From Avedoeria sp964651245 (lineage in GTDB: Bacteria; Chloroflexota; Anaerolineae; Epilineales; Epilineaceae), in contig CAZYVI010000001.1 of NCBI GenBank assembly GCA_964651245.1, forward strand, positions 1 through 64,000: DNA of 64,000 bases. Reading direction: 5' to 3'. Of the stretch, positions 24,649 to 34,900 are shown piece after piece; the stretch's first letter is position 1; every line of letters begins with the position of its first letter. A model generated the notes under the pieces. The model was not told the DNA's origin, did no database searches, and saw only the letters and a program-made list of their open reading frames with translations. Position numbers and translations under genes: made by a program.

Positions 24649-27090
24649 TCAGTCGAAGAAGACGACCGTGACGCCGTCCCCGCCCTCGCCGCGCTCCCCC
24701 GGCCGGTGGCGCGTCACGGCCGGGTGGGCCGCCAGGCGCGTCCGCAGCGCCGACTTCAACGCCCCGGTGCCGTGGCCGTGGATGATGCGCAACCACGGCG
24801 CCCCCTGCAACAGCGCCCGGTCGAGCCGGCTCTCGACGGCCTCGAGCGCCTCCTCGACGCGCAGCCCGCGGACGTCGACCTCCGTCGCCGGGCCGCCGCC
24901 GCGGGCGATGGGCGCCGCCGGCGCCGGCTGGACGGCGTCGAGCAGCGCCGCGTTGCGCGCCGAGCGGCCGGACGGACGGCGCGCGCCGCCGGCGGGCGCG
25001 GCCGCGGCCGAGGCGCCGGCCATGCGCTCGAGGTCGTCGATCGGCACCGTCATCCGCATCCGGCCCAGTTGCACCTGGGCGGTGTCGCCGTCGACACCCA
25101 GCAGCGTGGCCGCCTGGTCGAAGCGGCGGAGCCGTACGCTGTCGCCCGGCGCCCACGGCCCGACGTCCGCCGGCGCCGCCCGCTCGGTCGTCGTCAGGAT
25201 CCGGCCGATCGCGTCGGCGGCGGACAGGAGCTCGGCGCTCTCGGCGGCGACCGCCTCGGCCGACGGCGCGGCGGCCAGCGGCGTCCCGGCCCGGGCGAGG
25301 GCCGCCGCCCGCTCGGCGCGCTTCATCAGCCGGGCGATCGCCTCGCGCGCCGTGGCCAGCTCGGCCGCCGCCTGCTCGCGGGCCTCGTGCAGCACGGCGG
25401 TGCGCTCGGCGGCCAGGGCGCGCACCCCGACCTCGAGCTCGGCGGCCCAGCGGTCGGCGGTCTGCCGGAGGTCGGTGGCGGCGGCCTTGTCCTCGAGCGC
25501 GGCGCGGCGCGCCGCGCCGATGTCGGCCAGCAGCGACTCCATCTCGATCTGGGTCGTGGCCAGGCCGCCGCGGGCGGCGGCCACGATCGGCTCGGGCAGG
25601 CCGAGCCGCTGGGCGATGGCCAGCGCGTTGGACCGGCCGGGGAGCCCGATCGTCAGCTCGTACGTCGGCCGCAGCGTCTCGAGGTCGAACTCCACCGAGG
25701 CGTTGGCGACGCCCGGCGTGGCGTAGGCGTACGCCTTGAGCTCGGTGAAGTGGGAGGACGCCACCGTGGCGACGCCGCGCGCCCGCAGCGCCTCGAGGAT
25801 CGCCCCGGCCAACGCGGCGCCCTCGGTCGGGTCGGTGCCGGCGCCCAGCTCGTCGAGCACGACGAGCGCGCCCGGTCCGGCCGCCGCCAGGATGCGGACG
25901 ATGTTCGTCAGATGGCCCGAGAACGTCGAGAGGCTTTGCTCGATCGACTGCTCGTCGCCGATGTCGGCGAACACGGCGTCGAAGACGGCCAAGCGCGCGC
26001 CGTCGGCGCACGGCAGCTGCAGCCCCGCCTGGGCCATGAGCACCGACAGCCCGATCGTCTTGAGGGCCACGGTCTTGCCGCCGGTGTTGGGGCCGGTGAT
26101 CACCAGCAGCCGGAAGTCGGTGCCGATCCGGACGCCGATCGGGACCACGGTCGCCGGGTCGAGCAACGGATGACGGCTGGCGTCGGCGACGAAGAATGGC
26201 GCCGCAGCGTCCTCGATGATCGGCGAGACCGCTCGGAGGGACCGGCCGTAGTGGGCGGCCGCGAACGCGAGGTCGAGCTCGGCCAGGGCGTCGACCGTCT
26301 CGGCCAGCGCGTCGGCCTCGCCGCCCACCGCCTCCGACAGCGCGCGCAGGACGCGCTCGACCTCGCGCTCGACCTCGATCGACAGCTCGCGGTGGGCGTT
26401 GCCGTGCTCGACCACGGACAGCGGCTCGACGAACAGCGTCGCCCCGCTGTCCGACGTGTCGTGGACGACGCCGGGCACCTTGGAGCGGAAGTCGGCCTTC
26501 ACCGGCACCACCCAGCGGCCGTTGCGCTGCGTGACGAGCGCGTCCTGCAGCGCTTCGCGGGCCGGACCCTTGACCACGGCCTGCAGCTGGCGGGTGATCC
26601 GGTCGTGGACGACCTTGAGCTGCCGGCGGGCCTGCCGCAGCGCCGGCGACGCGCTGTCGAGCACCTCGCCGGCATCGTCGAGGGCGGCGGCGATGGCGTC
26701 GTGGACGGCTGGGCACGGGTCGATCCGGGCCGCGATCGTCGCCAGGTGCGGCCAGCGGGCGTCGTCGTGGGCCAGCGCGCGCTTGACGCGCCGCGCCGTC
26801 GCCAGCGTCGACCGCACGGCCAGCAGCTCGGCGGCGGGTAGGACGCGGCCGCGCGCCGCCGCGGACGCCACGGGCCGGACGTCGGCCGCCCCGTCGAGCG
26901 TCGCGCCGTCGCGGCGGTCGAGGAACGCCCGCGCCTCGGCCGTCCGCGCCTGACGCGCGCGCACCTCGGCGGCGTCGGCGCTGGGCACGAGCGCCAGGGC
27001 CAGCGCGCGCCCGGCCGTGAACGCGCAGTGGTCGGCCAGGCGCGCGATCACCTTGTCGTACTCGAGGAGGCGCTGCGTCTTGCTGTCCAC
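24649..27090 (-). CDS. mutS2: MutS2 family ATPase/nuclease
   Basis: 813 aa. MutS core III/V without the mismatch-reading domain I. Walker A is GPNTGGKT, Walker B LVVLDELGAGTDPTEG, then ASSHFTELKAYAY. A coiled coil (~510-640) follows, then a KOW-like segment (VRLRRFDQAATLLG), and an Smr nuclease domain closes the protein (EVDVRGLRVEEALEAVE, HGHGTGALKSALR). MutS2 suppresses homologous recombination and/or resolves collided ribosomes, depending on species. The start is taken as GTG 27090 because homology begins at VDSKTQRLLEYDKV; an ATG at 27165 would add 25 unaligned residues. Confidence 0.92.
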   Translation of the reverse strand: MDSKTQRLLEYDKVIARLADHCAFTAGRALALALVPSADAAEVRARQARTAEARAFLDRRDGATLDGAADVRPVASAAARGRVLPAAELLAVRSTLATARRVKRALAHDDARWPHLATIAARIDPCPAVHDAIAAALDDAGEVLDSASPALRQARRQLKVVHDRITRQLQAVVKGPAREALQDALVTQRNGRWVVPVKADFRSKVPGVVHDTSDSGATLFVEPLSVVEHGNAHRELSIEVEREVERVLRALSEAVGGEADALAETVDALAELDLAFAAAHYGRSLRAVSPIIEDAAAPFFVADASRHPLLDPATVVPIGVRIGTDFRLLVITGPNTGGKTVALKTIGLSVLMAQAGLQLPCADGARLAVFDAVFADIGDEQSIEQSLSTFSGHLTNIVRILAAAGPGALVVLDELGAGTDPTEGAALAGAILEALRARGVATVASSHFTELKAYAYATPGVANASVEFDLETLRPTYELTIGLPGRSNALAIAQRLGLPEPIVAAARGGLATTQIEMESLLADIGAARRAALEDKAAATDLRQTADRWAAELEVGVRALAAERTAVLHEAREQAAAELATAREAIARLMKRAERAAALARAGTPLAAAPSAEAVAAESAELLSAADAIGRILTTTERAAPADVGPWAPGDSVRLRRFDQAATLLGVDGDTAQVQLGRMRMTVPIDDLERMAGASAAAAPAGGARRPSGRSARNAALLDAVQPAPAAPIARGGGPATEVDVRGLRVEEALEAVESRLDRALLQGAPWLRIIHGHGTGALKSALRTRLAAHPAVTRHRPGERGEGGDGVTVVFFD

Positions 27091-27186
27091 GATCCCACCC
27101 CCCGCGACCCCACCGGCGGCGCCGGCGACGTCCGCTCTTAAGAAAGCGAGCCTGATCATCGTCACGTTGGGAAACGCGCCAGGCCA

Positions 27187-27215
27187 TTGACATGGTTCCG
27201 GTCAACAGGTACACT
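27187..27215 (+). promoter_or_regulatory. Near-consensus sigma-70-type promoter
   Basis: TTGACA (27187-27192), exactly 17 bases, TACACT (27210-27215). It drives the small HTH gene at 27303, with a leader of about 80 bases. It also overlaps the region from which divergent mutS2 must be transcribed. Confidence 0.8.
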
Positions 27216-27302
27216 GGCGGTGAGCAAGGACGATCATAACCGCTCAGCACGTTGCACCAGTGAGCATGACGTAGCACAACACGGCGCAGCGAAGGACGGC
27301 CT

Positions 27303-27563
27303 ATGCCCGAGTTCTATTCTACGCAGGACGTCGCCGACCGCCTCGGGGTCAGCATCTTCACGATCCGCCGCTACATCCAGAGCGGCAAGCTCGAGGCGGT
27401 CAAGCTCGAGGGCGGCTACCGGATCCACCGCGCGGCCCTGGACGCGTTTCTGGCGGCGCGGTCGACGGCCGCGGCGCCGACCGACCCGGCGTCCGTTCGG
27501 CCGCGCGCCGACGCCGCCGACGACCTCGCGCCGCCGGCGCGCGCGGCCGTCACCGCCGAGTAG
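27303..27563 (+). CDS. Excisionase/MerR-like helix-turn-helix protein
   Basis: 86 aa. The first ~50 residues are a textbook winged HTH of the excisionase (helix_turn_helix_17) family: FYSTQDVADRLGVSIFTIRR, then YIQSGKLEAVKLEGGYRIHR. The rest is a short Ala/Pro-rich tail. It binds DNA and is likely a small regulator; such proteins occur both in mobile elements and as free-standing chromosomal regulators. No integrase lies next to it (the recombinase-like gene is 13 kb away and inactive), so a regulatory role is preferred. It has the strongest promoter in the window. Confidence 0.85.
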   Translation: MPEFYSTQDVADRLGVSIFTIRRYIQSGKLEAVKLEGGYRIHRAALDAFLAARSTAAAPTDPASVRPRADAADDLAPPARAAVTAE

Positions 27564-27645
27564 TCGCCCGAGCCCCACCGGCGCGGTCGGCCGGACCGCC
27601 GCGCCCGCAGCCCCGCACCCGATTCACTCAGGAGCACCCACGACC

Positions 27646-28683
27646 ATGCCCACGCTCAAGGCCTCCGTGAAGCTGGCCGTCGCGCTCGCCGCGTTCGGCC
27701 TCCTGCACCCGGCGTCGGCGGCGGCCGACGACCGCGGCGTCCACGTCGTCCAAGCCGGCGAAACGCTCTACAGCATCGCCGGCTACTACGGCGTGAGCGC
27801 CGAAGCGATCGCCGCCGCCAACGGGATCGCCAACCCGGACTACATCCGCGCCGGCCAGTCGCTGCGCGTGCCGGGCGCGGCCATGCCGGCGCCGTCCGGC
27901 AGCTGGGGCGACGTCGGCGCCAGCGGCTGGGGCGGCGGTCGCTACGTGGTCAAGCCCGGCGACACGCTCCAGGCGATCGCCTGGCGGACGGGCACGAGCG
28001 TCAGCGCGATCATGGCCGCCAACGGCATCGCCAACCCGAACCTGATCTACGCCGGCCAGGCCCTCGTCCTGCCGGGCGGCCACGGGCCCGGCGGTCCGGG
28101 ACCGGACCACGGGTCGGGTCAGCCGCCGGCGCAGTGCGGCTACCGAACGATCGTCAAGGGCGGGGACACGCTGTCGGCCATCGCCTGGCGCACCGGCTCG
28201 ACGATCGAGGCGCTGGCGCGGGCGAACGGCATCGGCTACCCGTACCTGATCTATCCCGGCCAGGCGCTACACGTGCCGTGCGCCGGCGGCCGCCCCGGCC
28301 CGGGCGGCCCGGCCAAGCCCGGCCATCGCCCGCCGGCCCGTCCGACGGCCCGGCCCGGCCTGGTGCCGGCGGCGTGCAATCGCAACATCCAGATCGTCGA
28401 CCCGCTCAACCTCGAGCACGTCTCGGGCACGCTTTACGTGATCGGGACCGCCGACATCCCCAACCTTCAGTTCTACAAGCTGGAGTACGCGCGCGGCACG
28501 AACCCGCTGCCGTCGGACTTCCACTCGATCGGCGAGGTGATCCGGCAGCGCGTGCGCGACGGCATGCTGGGGGTGTGGTACCTGGGCAACATGCCCGCGG
28601 GCGACTACCAGCTGCGGCTGACGGCGGTCGACACGGCGGGCCAGTTCCCGACGCCGTGCACCGTGCGGGTGACGGTCAACTGA
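27646..28683 (+). CDS. Exported protein with three LysM domains
   Basis: 345 aa. Signal peptide (1-27). Three LysM modules at about 30-75 (HVVQAGETLYSIAGYYGVS), 100-145 (YVVKPGDTLQAIAWRTGTS) and 168-212 (TIVKGGDTLSAIAWRTGST), joined by Gly/Pro linkers. A C-terminal beta domain (~245-345) contains LNLEHVSGTLYVIGTADIPN, a form often seen after LysM in Chloroflexota envelope proteins and resembling a fibronectin-like wall module. It should bind glycan at the cell envelope. The next gene also carries LysM domains, so the two probably act at the same site. The RBS AGGAG is 11 bases from the ATG. Confidence 0.88.
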   Translation: MPTLKASVKLAVALAAFGLLHPASAAADDRGVHVVQAGETLYSIAGYYGVSAEAIAAANGIANPDYIRAGQSLRVPGAAMPAPSGSWGDVGASGWGGGRYVVKPGDTLQAIAWRTGTSVSAIMAANGIANPNLIYAGQALVLPGGHGPGGPGPDHGSGQPPAQCGYRTIVKGGDTLSAIAWRTGSTIEALARANGIGYPYLIYPGQALHVPCAGGRPGPGGPAKPGHRPPARPTARPGLVPAACNRNIQIVDPLNLEHVSGTLYVIGTADIPNLQFYKLEYARGTNPLPSDFHSIGEVIRQRVRDGMLGVWYLGNMPAGDYQLRLTAVDTAGQFPTPCTVRVTVN

Positions 28684-28709
28684 CGTCGCGGACCGCCGAG
28701 GTCACGCCG

Positions 28710-30002
28710 GTGGGCGCGACGCGATCGACCGCCGGGCGCGGCGGCGGGGGCACGGAGCACCGTGCGCCCGCGCCGCGCCGGCGGCGCGGCGGTTCGCAGC
28801 TGGGCGGACGGGCGTCGATCGCGCGGCGCAGCCTGGCGGCGCTCGTCGCGGCCGTGCTGGCTGCGTCCGACGCGGGTGGCGCGCGGGCCCAGCCCGCTGC
28901 GCCTGGGTCGCCGGCCACGTCGCCGTCGGCCGCGGCCGCGAACGCGCCCCTCGCGGCGGCGGCCGGCCCGGCGTACGGCCTGCACGTGGTGCGGCCCGGC
29001 GAGACGATGTGGCGGCTCGCGGCAGGCTATGGCATGCGCGCGGCGGCGCTGGCCGCGCTCAACGGCGTCCCGCCGACGGCCCTGCTCTTGCCCGGCCGCC
29101 CGCTGCGGGTGCCGATGGTCAACGCGGCCAACGCCCGGGCGGCGTCACCGGCGGGCGCGGCGCCGGGCGGGTTGGTGCGGACGCTCCAGGCCGACGTGAC
29201 CGGCGCCGGCGGCGACGACGTCGCCGCCACGACCGACTACGAGGTCGTCCTCGGCGACACGCTCCTGGGGATCGCGGATCGCTTCGACGCCGACGTCGAG
29301 GCGATCAAGCGCCGCAACGGCCTGCCGGCCGATGGCTCGATCTGGGAGGGCCAGACGCTGCGGGTCCCGGTCCGCGGCGACGGCGCGGCGGCCGGCGACG
29401 GCGTACCCGGCGCGCCGACGTCGCCGGCCGACACGCCGTCGCGGCCGGTGCCCAAGACCGATACGGTCACCGTCGCGGCCGGCGACACGCTGAGCAGCAT
29501 CGCCGCGCGCTTTGGCACGACGGCCGCGGCGCTGATGCGCCTCAACGGCCTCGACGGCGACGCGATCGCGGCGGGGCAGACGCTGTACGTGCCGCGCGCC
29601 GGCAGCGGCGCGCCGGCCGGCACGGGCGCCAAGCGCATCGAGGTCGACATCGGCGACCAGCGCATGTACGTCTGGGAGGGCGGGACGCTGGTCTTCAACT
29701 GGACGGCGTCGACCGGCCTGGCGACCCACCCGACGCGCACCGGCTCGTTCGCGGTGCAGAGCAAGGAGCCGAACGCCTGGTCGAGCGCCTGGCAGCTCTG
29801 GATGCCGCATTGGCTGGGCATCTACTGGGCGGGCGGCTCCGAGAACGGCATCCACGCCCTGCCGGTGATCAACGGCGCCACGCTCTGGGGCGGGATGCTC
29901 GGCTCGCCGGTCAGCTACGGTTGCGTCGTCCTCGACACCCCCAACGCCGAAACCCTCTACAATTGGGCCGACCTCGGGACGCCGGTCGAAATCCACGACT
30001 GA
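28710..30002 (+). CDS. LysM repeat L,D-transpeptidase (YkuD) with altered motif
   Basis: 430 aa if GTG 28710 is used; no ATG is available. A long basic N-terminus precedes the signal segment (SIARRSLAALVAAVLAAS). LysM modules lie at ~90-135, 175-222 and 250-296 (VTVAAGDTLSSIAARFGTT). The YkuD domain occupies ~310-430: EVDIGDQRMYVWEGGTLVFN, GIHALP, and the active-site motif as SYGCVVLD, where the classical form is SHGCVRL. The nucleophile Cys405 and the upstream His are kept; the motif His and Arg are Tyr403 and Val407. The family cross-links or anchors peptidoglycan. The gap to the preceding LysM gene is 26 bases, so they are one unit. Confidence 0.85.
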   Translation: MGATRSTAGRGGGGTEHRAPAPRRRRGGSQLGGRASIARRSLAALVAAVLAASDAGGARAQPAAPGSPATSPSAAAANAPLAAAAGPAYGLHVVRPGETMWRLAAGYGMRAAALAALNGVPPTALLLPGRPLRVPMVNAANARAASPAGAAPGGLVRTLQADVTGAGGDDVAATTDYEVVLGDTLLGIADRFDADVEAIKRRNGLPADGSIWEGQTLRVPVRGDGAAAGDGVPGAPTSPADTPSRPVPKTDTVTVAAGDTLSSIAARFGTTAAALMRLNGLDGDAIAAGQTLYVPRAGSGAPAGTGAKRIEVDIGDQRMYVWEGGTLVFNWTASTGLATHPTRTGSFAVQSKEPNAWSSAWQLWMPHWLGIYWAGGSENGIHALPVINGATLWGGMLGSPVSYGCVVLDTPNAETLYNWADLGTPVEIHD

Positions 30003-30034
30003 GCGGCTGGCGCTGCCCGAGTGCTCGGCGGCGG

Positions 30035-30043
30035 TGTTAGGAT
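30035..30043 (+). promoter_or_regulatory. Extended -10 promoter of the beta-helix gene
   Basis: TGTTAGGAT at 30035-30043 (TGn plus TAGGAT). A start site near 30050 lies after the ATG at 30034 and before the TTG at 30088, so it decides the gene start. Confidence 0.5.
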
Positions 30044-30087
30044 GGACACCGCCGTTGCTTGTCGCCCGACCGCCGAGGAGTTCGCCG

Positions 30088-31938
30088 TTGCGCCAGCCAC
30101 CACGCGTGCCGTCGCCGTATCCGCGCCGCGCGATCGTCGCGATCGCCGCGTTCGTCGTCGCCCTGGGCGGTCGACCCGCCGCGGTGCGCGCGGCGACGAT
30201 CACCGTCTGTCCGACCGGATGTGACCATACGACGCTGGGCGCGGCGCTGCAGATCGCCGCCGACGGCGATGTGATCGAGATCGGCCCCGGTACGTATCCG
30301 GCGGGCGTGGTCGTCGGCAAGGCCGTCACGATCCGCGGCGCCGGACGCGACGCCACCACGCTGGTCGGCGCGCGCGGCGCCGTCGTCGCGCTGCAGAACG
30401 GCGCCGGGCGATCGACGCTGGAGGGCCTGACGATCACCGGCGGCACGGGCTTCGACATCTTCGGCCAGCGCTACGGCGGCGGCATCTACGTCAAGGCGCG
30501 CAGCGCGACGCTGCGCAGCCTGCGGGTCACCGGCAACGGCGGCACCGACGCGGCGGTCACGGTCTACAACGGCGGCGGGATCTACCTGGACGCCGGCGAA
30601 GTCATCGCCGACGACATCGCCGTCGTCGGCAACCGGGCGACGAACGCCGGCGGCGGCATCGTCGTCAACGTCGACAGCACGCTGACGATGAACGGCGGCG
30701 AGGTCGCGGACAACCTGGTCCGCAACCCGGAGGACACCAGCCCGGACGAGGCGACGAACGCGCGCGGTGGCGGCCTCCTGGTGGAAGACCGCGCCACGCT
30801 GAACCGCGTCTCGATCCACGGCAACCGCGCGGTGACGATGGGCGGCGGCGTGCACTGCGCCGGCGTCTGCCGCCTCGCCCTCAACGACTCGGTCGTGCGC
30901 GACAACCGCGCCCAACAGGGCGCCGGCATCTTCAGCGCCTCGAACCTGACGATCTTCGGCGGGCGGATCGAGCGCAACGAGGCGTCGACGCAGGCGGGCG
31001 GCGTGCTCAACTTCGGCACGGCCACCCTGACCGCTGTGACGATCGAGGGCAACACCTCGGGCGGACGCGGGGGCGGCCTGGTGTCGGTGAAGGGGTTCGG
31101 CAGCTCGCAGCCGGGCGCGCTCACGCTCGTCCGCAGCACGGTCAACGGCAACACGGCGGCCGCCGCCGGCGGGGGCCTGGCGGTGGTGAACGACGATCCC
31201 AACGACACCTTCGGCGCCGAGGTCATCGTCGACCGCTCCACGTTCCAGGGCAACAAGGCGCTCGAGGGCGGCGCGGCCCACCTTGAGATGGGGCGCCTCG
31301 AGTTCCGCGACAGCACGATCGCCGACAACGACGCCACGTTCGACGGGGCGGGGCTGGCGACGAACCAGGACAACGCGATCCGGGTCGGCGGCTCGATCCT
31401 GGCCAACGATGCGAACGGCGAGAACTGCTTCAACCGGATCGCGTCGCTGGGCAGCAACCTCGACTCGGACGGCACCTGCGCCTTCGGCAACCGCGGCGAC
31501 GTGGTATCGTCGAACGTGGCGCTCGGTCCGCTGGCCGACAACGGCGGCCCGACGCGCACCATGGCGATCGACGGCTCCAGCGCGGCCATCGACGCCGGCC
31601 ACCCAGGCCGCTGCGCCCAGAACCCCACCGACCAGCGCGGCGCCGCCCGGCCCGTCGACGGCGACGGCGACGGCTCCAAGCTGTGCGACATCGGCGCGTT
31701 CGAGTTCGGCGCTGAGATCCCCGGCACCGCTACGGCGACCGCGACGCGCACCGCCACCGGCCCGCCGACGACGCCGAGCCCCCGCACCGCCACGCCCACG
31801 CCGTCACCGACGTTCGTGCCGCCCGACGTGACGCCGTCGCCGACGGCGACGTTCGTCGACGGCGACACGCCGACGCCGGCGGCGACGACGCCGCCGGTCA
31901 CGGCCGGCCGGGTGTTCATGCCGTATGCCACCCGCTAG
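30088..31938 (+). CDS. Exported right-handed beta-helix protein with C-terminal LP motif
   Basis: 616 aa from TTG 30088, which has GAGGAG seven bases ahead and lies after the predicted transcription start. Signal peptide, then PTGCDHTTLGAALQIAADGD opening a parallel beta-helix of about 10 coils marked by recurring GGGI/GGGL and N-R/N-D turns (for example YGGGIYVKA, NAGGGIVVN, MGGGVHCAG, GGRGGGLVS). The tail of the helix holds ADNGGPTRTMAIDGSSAAID, common in Chlamydia-Pmp-like and 'choice-of-anchor' proteins. A Thr/Pro/Ala linker follows and the protein ends RVFMPYATR. A likely surface adhesin or polysaccharide-binding protein. The 3' end overlaps the next gene by 14 bases. Confidence 0.85.
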   Translation: MRQPPRVPSPYPRRAIVAIAAFVVALGGRPAAVRAATITVCPTGCDHTTLGAALQIAADGDVIEIGPGTYPAGVVVGKAVTIRGAGRDATTLVGARGAVVALQNGAGRSTLEGLTITGGTGFDIFGQRYGGGIYVKARSATLRSLRVTGNGGTDAAVTVYNGGGIYLDAGEVIADDIAVVGNRATNAGGGIVVNVDSTLTMNGGEVADNLVRNPEDTSPDEATNARGGGLLVEDRATLNRVSIHGNRAVTMGGGVHCAGVCRLALNDSVVRDNRAQQGAGIFSASNLTIFGGRIERNEASTQAGGVLNFGTATLTAVTIEGNTSGGRGGGLVSVKGFGSSQPGALTLVRSTVNGNTAAAAGGGLAVVNDDPNDTFGAEVIVDRSTFQGNKALEGGAAHLEMGRLEFRDSTIADNDATFDGAGLATNQDNAIRVGGSILANDANGENCFNRIASLGSNLDSDGTCAFGNRGDVVSSNVALGPLADNGGPTRTMAIDGSSAAIDAGHPGRCAQNPTDQRGAARPVDGDGDGSKLCDIGAFEFGAEIPGTATATATRTATGPPTTPSPRTATPTPSPTFVPPDVTPSPTATFVDGDTPTPAATTPPVTAGRVFMPYATR

Positions 31939-34900
31939 GGGCCGGCGCGCGGCGGCCGCGGCGGCGGTCCTCGGCGCCGCCGTCGTCTGGACGGCGCTCG
32001 CGACGGCGCCGACGCCGGCGGCCGTCGACGCCGCCTCGTCGCAGGCGCCGTCCGCAGCCGATCGCGTCGCCGCCGCGTGCCGGACGACGAACCCGTTCGT
32101 GGCCGTCGTCGTCCAGGCGCGCGGCCTCACCGCCGCCGCCCATGCCGCCGCCCCGGCCGTCGTGGCGGTGCGCGATACCGCGGCCGGCGAACCGCCCGAG
32201 CGGATCGTGCTGGCGACGGCGGGTCAGGTCGGGGCGGTGTACGGCCTCGCCTACGACCCCGCCGGCCAGGCGCTCTTCGCCGCCGCCCACGTCCGCCGCG
32301 GGGCCGCGTTCGGACCGGGCGGGCCGGGCATGGTCTATCGCATCGACCTAGCCAGCGGCGAGGTCGCGCCGTGGCAGGCGCTCGCCGCCGGCGCCGACGT
32401 CCACAACCCGGCGCTGGCGGCCGACCCGCTGGCCGACGACTCGACCGCCCGCCGCTTCGTCGGCCAGCACGGCCTCGGCGACGTCGCGCGCTCCGGCGAC
32501 GGCACCGCCCTGCACGTGGCGAACCTGTTCGACCGTCACATCGTCACCCTGTCGTTGACCGACGGGCGCGTGCTCGGCCGCTTCCGCGACCGCGACCGCC
32601 GCGACCAGTTCGACGCCGCGCTGCGCCCGTTCGCCGTGGCCGGCGTCGGCGACGAGGTCTGGTTCGGCGTGACCGACGGCTTCGACCCCGACTACCCGCC
32701 GCGGCCCAAGGCCGCGCTGGTCTACGCCGCCGCCCCGGACGGCGCCGGGCGGCGGACCGTCGGCTACGCCGATTGGACGTACGGCCGGACGCCCCCCTGG
32801 ACCGCCTGGACCGACCGCCCGGTCGGCGACCAGCCCCTCTTGGCCGGCCTCGCCCTGCGGCCCGGCGGCGGACTCGTCCTGGGCTGGCGCGACCGCGCCG
32901 TCGACATGGCGCCCGAACGGACGCGCGGCGACGAGACCGACGGGCCGAGCGTCGGCGACCTGCGGGCGACGACGTTCCAGGGCCTGACCTGGCGCGCCTC
33001 GGCCGCCCGGGTCTTCGACGTGACCGGCGCCGCCGGCCGCGACGCCGCCTTCGGCGCCGTGGCAGCCCTGCCCGGGCTCGACGTCGTCGTCGCTCCGACG
33101 CTGCCGCTGGCCGGCGACGCCGAGGTCGGCGCCGATCGGCTGGCGCTGGCCTGGTTCGACGCCGCGTCCGGTCGCCGCATCGGCACCGAGGTGGTCTATG
33201 ACGCGGCCGGCGCCCCCGATATGGCGCCCGACCTCGCCGCCGGCGACGTCGAGGTCCTGTGCGGCAGCGCGGCGCCCGACGGCGTCGACATCCCCGGTAC
33301 GGCGACGGCCGTCGGCGCCCCGGTCGCCACCGCCACCGCCGCCGCCGCCCAGACCGCCGCCGCCGACGCCCGGGCCCGCACCGCCACCGCCGCCCCGACG
33401 GTGCTCTCGGCCACCCAGACCGCCCACGCGCCCACCGAGATCGCCCGCGCCACGGACGCCCGCGCCACGGCCACGGCCATGGCCCCTGCCGTAGCGACGA
33501 TCGACGCCCGCCGCCCGACCGCGGCGGCGGCGGGCGCCGGCACCGCCACGGCGGCCTCGGCCCGTTGGGCCACGGCGGCGCCGCGGCTGGCGGCGCGGAT
33601 GGCCGCCACGCCGCTGCCGACACGCTCGACGGCGCGGTCCGGCGCCGTCGTCCTCGCCCAGGCGACGATCCGCGCGGCCGACGCCAGCGACAACCCGTAC
33701 CTGGCCGTGGCGAACCATGTGCCCTGGCTGGACGGAGGCGGGCGCGAGATGGACGCCGCCTGGTGGGCCGGCGAGCCGGTCGTCATCGCCTTCAACGACA
33801 GCGAGCCCGAGGACGCCACGACGCACCTCCCGCTGGCCTGGAACGACGAGCTGGGCAGCATCTTCGGCATCGCCGCCGACATCGCCCGCGAGCAGGTCTA
33901 CGCCGGCGCGTTCCTCAAACGCATTACGCGGTTCGGGCCGCTCGGGCCGGGCGGCATCTACCGCCTCGACCTGCGCACCGGCCGCGCCGAGCCGTTCGCC
34001 GTCCTCGACGCCGGCGCCGATCCGCACGACGACGGGGCGAACTTCGACGTCGCCAGCGCCAACTTCGTCGGCCGCGTGGGCCTGGGCGACCTCGAGCTGG
34101 CCGTCGAGGACGACGTCTTGCTGGCGGTCAACCTCTACGACAGGCTGATCTACCGCTTCGGCGTCCCCGACGGGCGGCCGCTCGGGGCGTTCCCGGTCGG
34201 CGCGCTGGCCGAGGCGCGGCCGTCCGACGTGCTCCCGTTCGGCCTCGGCTGGCACGACCGCTGGCTCTACCACGGCGTCGTCATCGACGGCGCGACGCCG
34301 CAGGCGGTGGTCTACCGCTCGCGCCACGACGGCACCGACATGGCCGAGGTGAGCCGGATGCCGCTCGACTATCCGCGCCAGCCGGCGTGGGAGCAGGGCG
34401 GGCGCGGCAGCCCAACCGGCGCCGAGCCGTGGCTCGTCGACCTCGAGTTCCGCAACGACGGCGACCTCGTGCTGGGCCTGCGCGACCGCGCCGGCGACCG
34501 CGGTATCGGCGGCGTCGGCAGCGGCGACATCGTCCTCACGACGCGCGTCGGCGACCGCTTCGTGCCGCTGCCGGCGCCCGAGCTCTACGACGACACGATC
34601 CTGCACGCCGAGACCGCGTTCGGCTCGCTGGCCGCCCTGCCATGGCTCGACCAGGTCGTCAGCACGGCGGTCGACCCCCAGACCGTGAACTCCAACGGCA
34701 CGCTGTGGTACGACAACCGCACCGGCGCCCACGTCCGCCGCGAGACGATCCACGCCGGCCTGACGCTGACCTTCGCCAAGGCGGCCGGGCTGGGCGACAT
34801 GGAGAGCCTCAACGTCGCCCCGACGCCGACCTACACCCCGACGCCCACCGACGCCGTCACCCGCACGCCCACGCCGAGCCCCACGACCACCGCCACGCCG

